From positions 195,432 to 259,431 of the forward strand of contig CM065699.1 of the NCBI GenBank assembly GCA_017654935.2: DNA of 64,000 nt. The letters run 5' to 3'. The stretch is from Phymorhynchus buccinoides. Its lineage: Eukaryota; Mollusca; Gastropoda; Neogastropoda; Raphitomidae. Shown piece by piece: positions 1 to 11,303 of the stretch. Numbering within the stretch: the stretch's first letter is position 1; each line of letters starts with the position of its first letter. Both the position numbers and the translations under genes were made by a program. The notes under the pieces were generated by a model that had not been told where the DNA came from, made no database searches, and saw only the letters and a program-made list of their open reading frames with translations.

Positions 1-2
1 CA

Positions 3-401
3 GAATGCGAGATTATCTGGGCTAAGGTCAAATTCCAAGGCAGAAAACAGCTGTTAGTGGCATCTTACTATCGCCCGAACGCAGGTGACGAAAACAGCCA
101 GCGAAATGTTCAACTATCCGCTCAGAGAGCAACAGCCACCGGAGCTCACATTGTTGTCGGTGGCGATTTCAACTTCCCTGTCATTGACTGGTCCGACATC
201 AAGGTGAAGTCCACGTCCACCTACCCTGTGCTGCACCACATGTTCCTGGACACTATCCAAGACCTTGGTCTGGAGCAGATGGTGACCTTTCCCACAAGAG
301 GAGTCAACACCTTGGATCTGTTCCTGACCAACCACCCATCATTAGTGCCCAGAACAGAGAGCATGCCAGGGCTGTCAGACCATGACATTGTGTACCTGTA
401 A
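3..401 (+). pseudogene. LINE endonuclease domain, C-terminal fragment with premature stop
   Basis: The translated fragment shows the EEP-endonuclease motifs SYYRPN, GGDFNFP (about 162-180) and LSDHDIV (about 375-392). The last contains the SDH catalytic histidine. Between them is FPTRGVNTLDLFLTNHPS, typical of LINE endonucleases. The frame is open from the window edge, so the N-terminal half lies upstream. The TAA at 399-401 interrupts the frame, but readable LINE-like sequence continues in the same frame after it (QRQIQRTVPQYSKADWPKL, about 423-479). The stop is therefore a mutation, not the natural end. In the family this domain nicks target DNA to prime reverse transcription. Confidence 0.85.
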
Positions 402-495
402 TACCAGATTCACCCACCACAGCAACGTCAGATCCAGCGGACTGTCCCGCAGTACAGCAAAGCCGACTGGCCCAAGTTACGTGCTTGCTGCCAGA

Positions 496-2562
496 CAGCT
501 TTCAGAGTCCATCACCACCACCTACAATGCAAATAGCAACACTGAAGTTATTTGGACCCATCTGAAAGAAGGCCTCCACTCGGCTGTCACTTCTTTCGTG
601 CCACACATCACTCTCCGACCGAAAAATAGCAAGCCCTGGGTCGACATTGAGACCAAAAAGCTGATCAGGCGGAGAGACCGTCTCTACAAGCGGTGGAAGA
701 AGACGGGAGATGAAAGCGTCCATCACCAAGTCAAAGTGCTGAAGTGGCACATTCAAAGAAGACTGCGACGAGCCTACTGGACCTTCACCGAAAACTTGGT
801 AACAGACACCACCGAAACCAGCCCTAAGCCCAAGAAGTCCTTTTGGACTTACATCAAGGCTCAGAGAACAGAAGCGGCCAACGTTTCCCCATTAAAGATG
901 GACAGCAAGCTGGTTACTGACACCAAGGACAAAGCTGAAACTCTCAACACCCAGTTTCGCTCAGCTTTCAGCAGCAACACTCCATGTTCTGGCGAAGACT
1001 TTAAGGAATGGACTGGTCTGGACCCAAATCCCCGAGGCCCTACTTGCCACTCAGTCATCATTTCACTGCCAGGTGTCAAGAAACTTCTGCAAGAACTGGA
1101 CCCCAGCAAAGCGCCAGGCCCGGATGGAATCAGCCCCAGACTGCTGAAAGAGTGGTTAGCAGATGAGCTTGCTCCTGCCCTGACGCTCCTCTACCAGTCT
1201 TCAGTGAACACCGGTATTGTACCAGAGGACTGGAAGATGGCAAATGTGACGCCTATTTTTTGCAAAAAGGGTGAAAGGTACAGACCGGAAAATTACCGTC
1301 CCATTTCACTTACCAGCGTGCCCTGCAAAATCCTCGAGCACTTCCTGGTCACCAAGATTATGGGTTTCGCTGAGGCAAACAAAATCCTGAGGGAGGAGCA
1401 GCATGGCTTCAGGAAAGGCCGTTCTTGTGAGAGCCAGCTTCTCGGGCTTGTGGACGAGCTCACTTACAACATGGATAGAGGCAAGCAGACGGACGTCTTG
1501 GTGATTGATTTCTCCAAGGCGTTCGATAAAGTCAACCACTCCCTGCTGGTCCACAAGCTCCAACATTATGGCATCACCGGGCAGATCAACTCCTGGATCA
1601 GCAACTTCCTCACGGACAGGAAACAAGCGGTGGTTGTGGACGGCGCCAAATCGGAAACGATCCCAGTAGAGTCAGGAGTCCCCCAGGGATCAGTGTTAGG
1701 GCCTACCCTTTTCCTGCTCTACATAAATGATCTCCCCGAAAAACTGTCCTCAACCTCCAGGCTCTTTGCTGACGACACCCTGTGCCATAAGACCATGGAG
1801 TCTCAGAGAGACCAGGCCTCTCTTCAGCAAGATTTGGACCGCATGGCCGACTGGGAAGAAAAGTGGAGGATGAAGTTCTATCCCGAAAAGTGCCAATCTA
1901 TGCACGTATCCAGAAAAAAGACCCCTCAATCTGGCACTTATCACCTTCACGGCCAGAGGCTACAAACAGCAGAAGAAGTCAAGTACTTGGGTGTCACAAT
2001 CTCCCAAAATCTGTCATGGGACACCCACATCAACAACACCGTAAACAAGGCAAACAAGACTATAGGCTTCCTCCGACGAAATTTGAAGATAGGCTCCATC
2101 TCCGTCAAGGAAACTGCCTACAAAGCCTTAGTTCGTCCCACCCTTGAGTACACCGCTTTTGTCTGGGACCCTCATACAGCCAAAACCACCGGCAAGATTG
2201 AGAGGGTCCAGCGCCACGCAGCTAGATGGGTCGTAAATCGCCACCGCCAAACATCCAGCGTGGACAACATGCTGACCCAGCTGCAGTGGCCTCCACTCAA
2301 GGACAGGCGACGCTCCTCTAGGCTGGCCACCTTCTTTAAGTTCCACCATGGAGATGTGGCCATCAACACCCCACACCAGCCAGTCCCCCATCCTCCATCA
2401 CGACAGATGCGACAGACTCACTCACAGGCCTACCTACTTCCTGCCTGTAAAACAAATTACAGGAAGTACTCATTCTTTCCAAGGGCTGTGAGTGAGTGGA
2501 ACTCTCTTCCACCTGAGGCAATATCATCAGCCTCGGTGGAGGAATTCAAATCCCGGATCTGA
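496..2562 (+). pseudogene. LINE reverse transcriptase (open frame from 382, true RT frame from about 496)
   Basis: A long open frame (382-2562, 726 codons) carries a complete RT core. Counting residues from 382, HGFRKGRS lies near 341-348 and motif A DFSKAFD at 376-382. Motif B SGVPQGS is at 431-437 and motif C FADD at 462-465, with catalytic aspartates D464 and D465. The thumb-like C-terminus contains ERVQRHAARWVVNRHRQTSS. The first roughly 35 codons of this frame are not LINE-like, because the true frame upstream is the endonuclease frame and a frameshift joins them near 480-510. The RT part itself is intact and ends naturally at TGA 2560-2562. It is classed as a pseudogene because it is separated from its endonuclease. 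Confidence 0.88.
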
Positions 2563-2568
2563 GCCCCC

Positions 2569-4159
2569 CTATCCAGCAGTCAACTGTCAAAACCAACAGC
2601 ATAGCCCGTGCACACCCCAGCCGGCTATCCAGCAGTCAACTGTCAAAACCAATAGCATAGCCTGTGCAAACCCCAGCTGGCTATCCAGCAGTCAACTGTC
2701 AAAGCCAATAGCATAGCCCGTGCAAACCCCAGCTGACTATCCAGCAGTCAACTGTCAAAACCAATAGCAGAGCCCGTGCAAACCCCAGCTGAATATCCAG
2801 CAGTCAACTGTCAAAACCAATAGCATAGCCCGTGCACACCCCAGCTGGCTATCCAGCAGTCAACTGTCAAAACCAATAGCATAGCCCGTGCAAACCCCAG
2901 CTGACTATCCAGCAGTCAACTGTCAAAACCAATAGCATAGCCCGTGCACACCCCAGCTGACTATCCAGCAGTCAACTGTCAAAACCAATAGCATAGCCCG
3001 TGCACACCCCAGCTGACTATCCAGCAGCCAACTGTCAAAACCAATAGCATAGCCCGTGCAAACCCCAGCTGGCTATCCAGCAGTCAACTGTCAAAACCAA
3101 TAGCATAGCCCGTGCAAACCCCAGCTGGCTATCCAGCAGTCAACTGTCAAAACCAATAGCATAGCCCGTGCACACCCCAGCTGGCTATCCAGCAGTCAAC
3201 TGTCAAAACCAATAGCATAGCCTGTGCAAACCCCAGCTGGCTATTCAGCAGTCAACTGTCAAAACCAATAGCATAGCCCGTGCAAACCCCAGCTGACTAT
3301 CCAGCAGTCAACTGTCAAAACCAATAGCATAGCCCGTGCAAACCCCAGCTGATTATCCAGCAGTCAACTGTCAAAACCAATAGCATAGCCCGTGCACACC
3401 CCAGCTGGCTATCCAGCAGTCAACTGTCAAAACCAATAGCATAGCCCGTGCAAACCCCAGCTGACTATCCAGCAGTCAACTGTCAAAACCAATAGCATAG
3501 CCCGTGCACACCCCAGCTGGCTATCCAGCAGTCAACTGTCAAAACCAATAGCATAGCCCGTGCACACCCCAGCTGGCTATCCAGCAGTCAACTGTCAAAA
3601 CCAACAGCATAGCCCGTGCACACCCCAGCTGGCTATCCAGCAGTCAACTGTCAAAACCAATAGCATAGCCCGTGCACACCCCAGCTGACTATCCAGCAGC
3701 CAACTGTCAAAACCAATAGCATAGCCCGTGCAAACCCCAGCTGGCTATCCAGCAGTCAACTGTCAAAACCAATAGCATAGCCCGTGCAAACCCCAGCTGA
3801 TTATCCAGCAGTCAACTGTAAAAACCAATAGCATAGCCCGTGCACACCCCGGCTGGCTATCCAGCAGTCAACTGTCAAAACCAATAGCATAGCCCGTGCA
3901 CACCCCAGCTGGCTATCCAGCAGTCAACTGTCAAAACCAATAGCATAGCCCGTGCACACCCCAGCTGACTATCCAGCAGTCAACTGTCAAAACCAATAGC
4001 ATAGCCCGTGCACACCCCAGCTGACTATCCAGCAGTCAACTGTCAAAACCAATAGCATAGCCCGTGCAAACCCCAGCTGGCTATCCAGCAGTCAACTGTC
4101 AAAACCAATAGCATAGCCCGTGCACACCCCAGTTGACTATCCAGCAGTCAACTGTCAAA
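2569..4159. repeat. 56-bp minisatellite, about 28 copies
   Basis: A 56-bp unit recurs from 2569 without interruption. Successive CTATCCAGCAGTCAACTG starts lie at 2569, 2625 and so on. Variation is mainly gcaCacc/gcaAacc and agctgG/agctgA, giving a few subtypes in mixed order. The array begins 7 bp after the LINE stop codon. A diverged outlier (TATAGCCTGTACACATTTCA, about 4438-4457) lies in the following spacer. Confidence 0.95.
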
Positions 4160-4530
4160 GACGTGAACATACAAACACACAGAGCAGGAACACCTGTGGA
4201 CAAAGAACACAAACGACCTGACCAGAACGTTTGCATCCACATCAACACTTTCTCAATCAATAAAGACAACAAAACAACATGAAACAAACAACACAAAACA
4301 ACGTGCATATAACAACAGGCCTATACTATTAACGAGGTTTAAAATCATATGTGTAGGACACCATAAACCTCCAGCTGTGTACTACCACACAACTATGACA
4401 CCAACCCTGTCCAGGTTGTGTAACAACAAACAACAGTATAGCCTGTACACATTTCAGCTGGCTAGTCTCAAGCCAACTAAGTACCAGACCCTGACTCTCA
4501 CACATGGAACAATGAACGTCAGTCGGCTAT
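4160..4530. other. Spacer between minisatellites; one decayed 56-bp unit
   Basis: No gene is seen. The stretch is AC-rich (acaacaaaacaacatg-like) and contains one recognisable decayed copy of the preceding 56-bp unit near 4430-4490. This shows that the array once extended further. Confidence 0.6.
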
Positions 4531-7500
4531 AACATCAGCCATCCCAGGTAACTGTATTGACCACACTCCTCACTTTCCTTGTCTGTCTTTTAACATCAGC
4601 CATCCCAGGTAACTGTATTGACCACACTCCTCACTTTCCTTGTCTGTCTTTTAACATCAGCCATCCCAGGTAACTGTATCGACCACACTCCTCACTTTCC
4701 TTGTCTGTCTTTTAACATCAGCAATCCCAGGTAACTGTATCGACCACACTCCTCACTTTCTTTGTCTGTCTTTTAACATGAGCCATCCCAGGTAACTGTA
4801 TCGACCACACTCCTCACTTTCCTTGTCTGTCTTTTAACATCAGCCATCCCAGGTAACTGTATCGACCACACTCCTCACTTTCCTTGTCTGTCTTTTAACA
4901 TCAGCCATCCCAGGTAACTGTATCGACCACACTCCTCACTTTCCTTGTCTGTCTTTTAACATCAGCCATCCCAGGTAACTGTATTGACCACACTCCTCAC
5001 TTTCCTTGTCTGTCTTTTAACATCAGCCATCCCAGGTAACTGTATTCGACCACACTCCTCACTTTCCTTGTCTGTCTTTTAACATCAGCCATCCCAGTTA
5101 ACTGTATTGACCACACTCCTCACTTTCCTTGTCTGTCTTTTAACATCAGCCATCCCAGGTAACTGTATTGACCACACTCCTCACTTTCCTTGTCTGTCTT
5201 TTAACATCAGCCATCCCAGGTAACTGTATTGACCACACTCCTCATTTTCCTTGTCTGTCTTTTAACATCAGCAATCCCAGGTAACTGTATTGACCACACT
5301 TCTCACTTTCCTTGTCTGTCTTTTAACATCAGCCATCCCAGGTAACTGTATTGACCACACTCCTCACTTTCCTTGTCTGTCTTTTAACATCAGCCATCCC
5401 AGGTAACTGTATCGACCACACTCCTCACTTTCCTTGTCTGTCTTTTAACATCAGCCATCCCAGGTAACTGTATCGACCACACTCCTCACTTTCCTTGTCT
5501 GTCTTTTAACATCAGCCATCCCAGGTAACTGTATCGACCACACTCCTCACTTTCCTTGTCTGTCTTTTAACATCAGCCATCCCAGGTAACTGTATCGACC
5601 ACACTCCTCACTTTCCTTGTCTGTCTTTTAACATGAGCCATCCCAGGTAACTGTATCGACCACACTCCTCACTTTCCTTGTCTGTCTTTTAACATCAGCC
5701 ATCCCAGGTAACTGTATTGACCACACTCCTCACTTTCCTTGTCTGTCTTTTAACATCAGCCATCCCAGGTAACTGTATTGACCACACTCCTCACTTTCCT
5801 TGTCTGTCTTTTAACATCAGCCATCCCAGGTAACTGTATTGACCACACTCCTCACTTTCCTTGTCTGTCTTTTAACATCAGCCATCCCAGGTAACTGTAT
5901 TGACCACACTCCTCACTTTCCTTGTCTGTCTTTTAACATCAGCCATCCCAGGTAACTGTATCGACCACACTCCTCACTTTCCTTGTCTGTCTTTTAACAT
6001 CAGCCATCCCAGGTAACTGTATTGACCACACTCCTCACTTTCCTTGTCTGTCTTTTAACATCAGCCATCCCAGGTAACTGTATCGACCACACTCCTCACT
6101 TTCCTTGTCTGTCTTTTAACATCAGCCATCCCAGGTAACTGTATTGACCACACTCCTCACTTTCTTTGTCTGTCTTTTAACATGAGCCATCCCAGGTAAC
6201 TGTATTGACCACACTCCTCACTTTCCTTGTCTGTCTTTTAACATCAGCCATCCCAGGTAACTGTATCGACCACACTCCTCACTTTCATTGTCTGTCTTTT
6301 AACATCAGCCATCCCAGTTAACTGTATTGACCACACTCCTCACTTTCCTTGTCTGTCTTTTAACATCAGCCATCCCAGGTAACTGTATCGACCACACTCC
6401 TCATTTTCCTTGTCTGTCTTTTAACATCAGCCATCCCAGGTAACTGTATTGACCACACTCCTCACTTTCCTTGTCTGTCTTTTAACATCAGCCATCCCAG
6501 GTAACTGTATCGACCACACTCCTCACTTTCCTTGTCTGTCTTTTAACATCAGCCATCCCAGGTAACTGTATCGACCACACTCCTCACTTTCCTTGTCTGT
6601 CTTTTAACATCAGCCATCCCAGGTAACTGTATCGACCACACTCCTCACTTTCCTTGTCTGTCTTTTAACATCAGCAATCCCAGGTAACTGTATCGACCAC
6701 ACTCCTCACTTTCCTTGTCTGTCTTTTAACATCAGCAATCCCAGGTAACTGTATCGACCACACCCCTCACTTTCCTTGTCTGTCTTTTAACATGAGCAAT
6801 CCCAGGTAACTGTATCGACCACACTCCTCACTTTCCTTGTCTGTCTTTTAACATCAGCAATCCCAGTTAACTGTATTGACCACACTCCTCACTTTCCTTG
6901 TCTGTCTTTTTACATGAGCCAATCCCAGGTAACTGTATTGACCACACTACTCATTTTCCTTGTCTGTCTTTTAACATCAGCAATCCCAGGTAACTGTATC
7001 GACCACACTACTCACTTTCCTTGTCTGTCTTTTAACATCAGCAATCCCAGGTAACTGTATCGACCACACTACTCACTTTCTTTGTCTGTCTTTTAACATG
7101 AGCAATCCCAGGTAAATGTATCGACCACACTACTCACTTTCCTTGTCTGTCTTTTAACATCAGCAATCCCAGGTAACCGTATTGACCACACTACTCACTT
7201 TCCTTGTCTGTCTTTTTATACATCAGCAATCCATGGTCCTTGTAAACGACCACACTACTTACTTTCCTTGTCTGTCTTTTAACATCAGCAATCCCAGGTA
7301 ACTGTATCGACCACACTCCTCACTTTCATTGTCTGTCTTTTAACATCAGCCATCCCAGGTAACTGTATTGACCACACTCCTCACTTTCCTTGTCTGTCTT
7401 TTTACATGAGCAATCCCAGGTAACTGTATCGACCACACTTCTCACTTTCCTTGTCTGTCTTTTAGAATCAGCAATCCCAGGTAACTGTATCGACCACACT

Positions 7501-8582
7501 CCTCACTTTCCTTGTCTGTCTTTTAACATCAGCCATCCCAGGTAACTGTATTGACCACACTCCTCATTTTCCTTGTCTGTCTTTTAACATCAGCAATCCG
7601 AGGTAACTGTATCGACCACACTCCTAACTTTCATTGTCTGTCTTTTAACATCAGCAATCCCAGGTAACTGTATCGACCACACTACTCACTTTCATTGTCT
7701 GTCTTTTAACATCAGCAATCCCAGGTAACTGTATCGACCACACTACTCACTTTCCTTGTCTGTCTTTTAACATGAGCAATCCCAGGTAACTGTATCGACC
7801 ACACTACTAACTTTCCTTGTCTGTCTTTTAACATCAGCAATCCCAGTTAACTGTATCGACCACACTACTCACTTTCATTGTCTGTCTTTTAACATCAGCA
7901 ATCCCAGGTAACTGTATCGACCACACTACTCACTTTCCTTGTCTGTCTTTTAACATCAGCAATCCCAGGTAACTGTATCGACCACACTACTCACTTTCTT
8001 TGTCTGTCTTTTAACATGAGCAATCCCAGGTAACTGTATCGACCACACTACTCACTTTCATTGTCTGTCTTTTAACATCAGCCATCCCAGTTAACTGTAT
8101 CGACCACACTTCTCACTTTCCTTGTCTGTCTTTTAACATCAGCAATCCCAGGTAACTGTATCGACCACACTACTAACTTTCCTTGTCTGTCTTTTAACAT
8201 CAGCAATCCCAGTTAACTGTATCGACCACACTACTCACTTTCTTTGTCTGTCTTTTAACATGAGCCATCCCAGGTAACTGTATTGACCACACTCCTCACT
8301 TTCCTTGTCTGTCTTTTTACATGAGCAATCCCAGGTAACTGTGTCGACCACACTACTCACTTTCCTTGTCTGTCTTTTAACATCAGCCATCCCAGGTAAC
8401 TGTATAGACCACACTCCTCACTTTCCTTGTCTGTCTTTTAACATCAGCCATCCAAGTTAACTGTATCGACCACACTCCTCACTTTCCTTGTCTGTCTTTT
8501 AACATCAGCCATCCCAGGTAACTGTATCGACCACACTCCTCACTTTCCTTGTCTGTCTTTTAACATCAGCCATCCCAGGTAA
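4531..8582. repeat. 61-bp minisatellite, at least 66 copies, truncated by gap
   Basis: The unit begins AACATCAGCCATCCCAGGTA and repeats every 61 bp (4531, 4592 and so on). The first half is homogeneous, with TATTGACC and TATCGACC subtypes. From about 6670 the copies carry AGCAATCC and CACTACTC variants and more errors, then the array returns to the homogeneous type near 8380-8582 before the gap. The array is open-ended at the gap, so the true copy number is unknown. Confidence 0.95.
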
Positions 8583-9082
8583 NNNNNNNNNNNNNNNNNN
8601 NNNNNNNNNNNNNNNNNNNNNNNNNNNNNNNNNNNNNNNNNNNNNNNNNNNNNNNNNNNNNNNNNNNNNNNNNNNNNNNNNNNNNNNNNNNNNNNNNNNN
8701 NNNNNNNNNNNNNNNNNNNNNNNNNNNNNNNNNNNNNNNNNNNNNNNNNNNNNNNNNNNNNNNNNNNNNNNNNNNNNNNNNNNNNNNNNNNNNNNNNNNN
8801 NNNNNNNNNNNNNNNNNNNNNNNNNNNNNNNNNNNNNNNNNNNNNNNNNNNNNNNNNNNNNNNNNNNNNNNNNNNNNNNNNNNNNNNNNNNNNNNNNNNN
8901 NNNNNNNNNNNNNNNNNNNNNNNNNNNNNNNNNNNNNNNNNNNNNNNNNNNNNNNNNNNNNNNNNNNNNNNNNNNNNNNNNNNNNNNNNNNNNNNNNNNN
9001 NNNNNNNNNNNNNNNNNNNNNNNNNNNNNNNNNNNNNNNNNNNNNNNNNNNNNNNNNNNNNNNNNNNNNNNNNNNNNNNNNN
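8583..9082. other. Assembly gap, exactly 500 N
   Basis: This is a run of exactly 500 N, which suggests a fixed-size scaffolding placeholder and not a measured distance. The 61-bp array enters the gap and does not emerge on the other side, so the gap hides the array's end. Any apparent reading frame across it is meaningless. Confidence 0.97.
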
Positions 9083-9500
9083 CTCTTTTCCACCGACTAA
9101 CTCTCTGCTCTCCTCTCTTTGCCTACATCCAAAACGCAACCTCGATCAAGCAACCTAAAACTTCTTTCTCTGCAAACTGTCACAAGTACATAAACAGATT
9201 GTAAAAAAACAGTTGGAACAGACCTTTTTTCCCAAGCCCCACACCTCTGGAGGCAATCTCCCTTTCTCTCTCCATCTCATCTCTGTCAAAACGGCCTGAA
9301 ACGCATCTTTACAGATACTCGTGTTAATTTCTGTCTGTCCATCCACCGTCAGTCCACCCTGTAGAGAGTTTTTTTTGAGTAAATAAATAATTCATGTTTT
9401 ATGTAGGTATTTTTAAATGGGGCGCGTTGTGTGAGTGCGTATAATGTTGGCTTTTTTATGTAAGTGATTTTCTAAATAATTTAATATGAGTAACTAGCTC
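9083..9500. other. Low-copy sequence, no gene recognised
   Basis: The sequence is pyrimidine-rich at first and then AT-rich. Short open frames exist on both strands, but none shows a recognisable motif. No tandem structure is visible. Confidence 0.5.
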
Positions 9501-10210
9501 AACTCCGAGTACCGTAACGCCTATACCGGTAACGCCTAGTAACGGTGAATGCCAATATGGGTAACGCTGAGTCAGTCAAATTTAAGCGATTCGGTTAAGA
9601 AAAGGCGGATTTATAAGGCCCCGTTTCGCGTTGGCGGTGCTGTGAGAGTGATGCGCTCTCCCTAGTAAGGGTAACGCCTAGAAACAGTAACGCCAAGTAA
9701 CGGTAACGCTGAGTACAGCAAATCTGAAACGATTCGGATAAGAAAAGGCGTAGTTATAAGGCCCCGTTTCCCATTGAAGCTGCTCTGAGAGTGATGCGCT
9801 CTCCCAATTCTCTTCAAATTTGCTGCCATGCTTGCCCTGGTTGACAAGCAAGCTGACAAGCAAATTTGATTCGATTTCGGTTCAAAACCGGCGGAGTTAT
9901 ACAGGCCGATTTGCATCATGCTGCTGTTATGGAGGGGCGTCCCTTACTTAATTGATTCGCTTCCGGTATGGTGCACGGATAGTCACCGTTCCCGGTCATC
10001 TTCCTGCCAAATTCGAAGGCAATCCGTCCAGAAAATACTGGAGATACGGGCGCCGAGAGCCGGCGGATGCGCGTTTCGCGCATTTGCAAAAACCGCGCAA
10101 ATGACGCGGCCGCATCGGTTGCCGTTGCCAATCGCTCCGTTAAGGCTCACAGCAAATTTGAAACGATTCATTCGAAAAACGGCGGAGTTATAAGGCCCGT
10201 TTCCGTGTTT
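9500..10210. repeat. Cluster of four diverged copies of a dispersed motif (ACGATTCG...GGCGGAGTTATAAGGC)
   Basis: Related segments lie near 9577-9661, 9716-9805, 9856-9912 and 10150-10205. They share CGATTCGG, AAAAGGCG or ACGGCGGAG, and TTATAAGGCCC(C)GTTTC. The first two also share GTGATGCGCTCTCCC. Between them are GTAACGCC/GTAACGCT-like short repeats. The copies are too diverged for a recent tandem array. They look like remnants of an old repeat of unknown class. Confidence 0.6.
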
Positions 10211-10264
10211 CAGACAGACAGACACACACACACACATACACACGGGCAGGTTGGCTTTTTACTA

Positions 10265-11220
10265 TATGATGGATGATTAACATTTATAGCGCCTAATCTT
10301 AAAAAAGCCCTAAGCGCTTGCAATAATAATTGAATAAAACAGCAAGCAATAGCAATAAATAAAATAGACGACAAAAATATATTATACACACACGCCCGCG
10401 TGTGCGCACGCACGCATTAAACACAGACACACGCACGCACTAAGCAGGACACACACACACACACACGAACGCACCACACGCACCAAACAATGCGGACAGA
10501 AGGGGCACAGTACTTTGAAAAGAAAAATAGCAGGCTATGATTTGAAAAGAGTAGTTTTGAGAGAAGACTTAGATGAAGAAAGGGAGTTGGCAGAACGGAG
10601 AGGTAAAGGGAATCCATTCCAAGTGGAGGGGGCCTGGAAAGAAAAGGAGCGGGGAGTTCGCCAAGGGTCCTGGTGCGGTAACGAGGGATCTGGAGGAGAG
10701 AAGTGCTGGTAGTAGTGGAGAGTAGCGTAACTGTCTAAGAGGTGTGTAAGGGTTCAGAAGATCAGCGAGATAAGAAGGAGCCAGACCATTCAGGGATTTG
10801 TAACAGAGCAGAGAGAGCTTGTATTCGATACGCCTTCCGACAGGAAGCCAGTGAAGAGATTCAAGCATTGGGGTAGAGTGAGATAATTTGGAACACCTCA
10901 GTACAAGGCGAGCAGCATTGTTCTGAATTTTCTGCAAATTAGCGAGGAGATTTTGTGGGCAACCAGCAAGAAGGGAATTGCAGTAGTCTAAGCGAGAGAG
11001 AACAAAGGCAGAGATAAGAGTTTTGGTGGCGTCTTCAGAGAGAAGATGACGAACAGAAGCAATGCGACGGAGTTCCAGATAGCAAGCACGACAGACAGAG
11101 GAAATTTGAGTTTGAAAAGAAAGTGTTTGGTCCAGTGTGAAGCCAAGATTGAGAACGCTTACAGAGTGTACATGTATTTTGAATATCTTTTGTGTGCGTG
11201 AGGTAAACTTACTTTTCTTT
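10265..11220 (-). mobile_element. 5'-truncated L2/CR1-like LINE, minus strand
   Basis: Reading the minus strand from about 11215, the translation gives KFTSRTQKIFKIHVHSVSV, LGFTLDQTLSF, LSRLDYCNSLLAG, NNAARLVLRCSKLSHSTP and LHWLPVGRRIEYKL. This is the conserved RT C-terminal region of L2/CR1-like LINEs. A frameshift near 10655 shifts the tail. In the other frame the usual ending is legible (TWNGFPLPLRSANSLSS, then KSSLKTTLFKS) with stop at 10535-10537. The 3' UTR holds CA-rich runs (10382-10470). The end near 10265 carries AGCGCTTAGGGC...TAGGCGCTATAAATG, a hairpin-type tail. RT motifs A-C are absent, so the element is 5'-truncated. Confidence 0.82.
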
Positions 11221-11224
11221 CTTT

Positions 11225-11303
11225 TTTTCGTGTAAAGCGCGGTGAGTCCTGCTGTGTCAGGAGAATAGCGCTATCAGAAGATTTATTTATTATTATTATT
11301 ATC
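11225..11303 (+). mobile_element. Solo LINE/SINE 3' tail, plus strand
   Basis: The sequence GTGTAAAGCGCGGTGAG, a short loop, then ATAGCGCTATCAGAAG followed by TTATTATTATTATTAT has the form of an L2/CR1-like 3' end: a GCGC...GCGCTAT hairpin followed by ATT repeats. It lies immediately upstream of, and in opposite orientation to, the minus-strand LINE fragment. It is probably the end of a separate severely truncated insertion. Confidence 0.6.

Larger units (their letters stand above)
1..2562 (+). mobile_element. Degenerate non-LTR retrotransposon (LINE, CR1/L2-like), 5' end outside window
   Basis: This is the 3' part of an autonomous LINE. It carries the C-terminal half of an apurinic/apyrimidinic-type endonuclease followed by a reverse transcriptase. 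Such elements copy themselves by target-primed reverse transcription. The coding frame is already open at position 3, so the element starts before the window. An in-frame TAA at 399-401 and a frameshift somewhere in about 480-510 break the single ORF expected for the family, so this copy is dead. No RNase H domain is seen after the RT. The order EN then RT and the C-terminal ending LPPEAISSASVEEFKSRI fit CR1/L2/Jockey-like clades. The exact clade cannot be decided by eye. The element's end runs directly into a 56-bp minisatellite. Confidence 0.9.

Noticed and set aside
8540..9139. Open frame across the gap
   Set aside because: It consists almost entirely of unknown bases.
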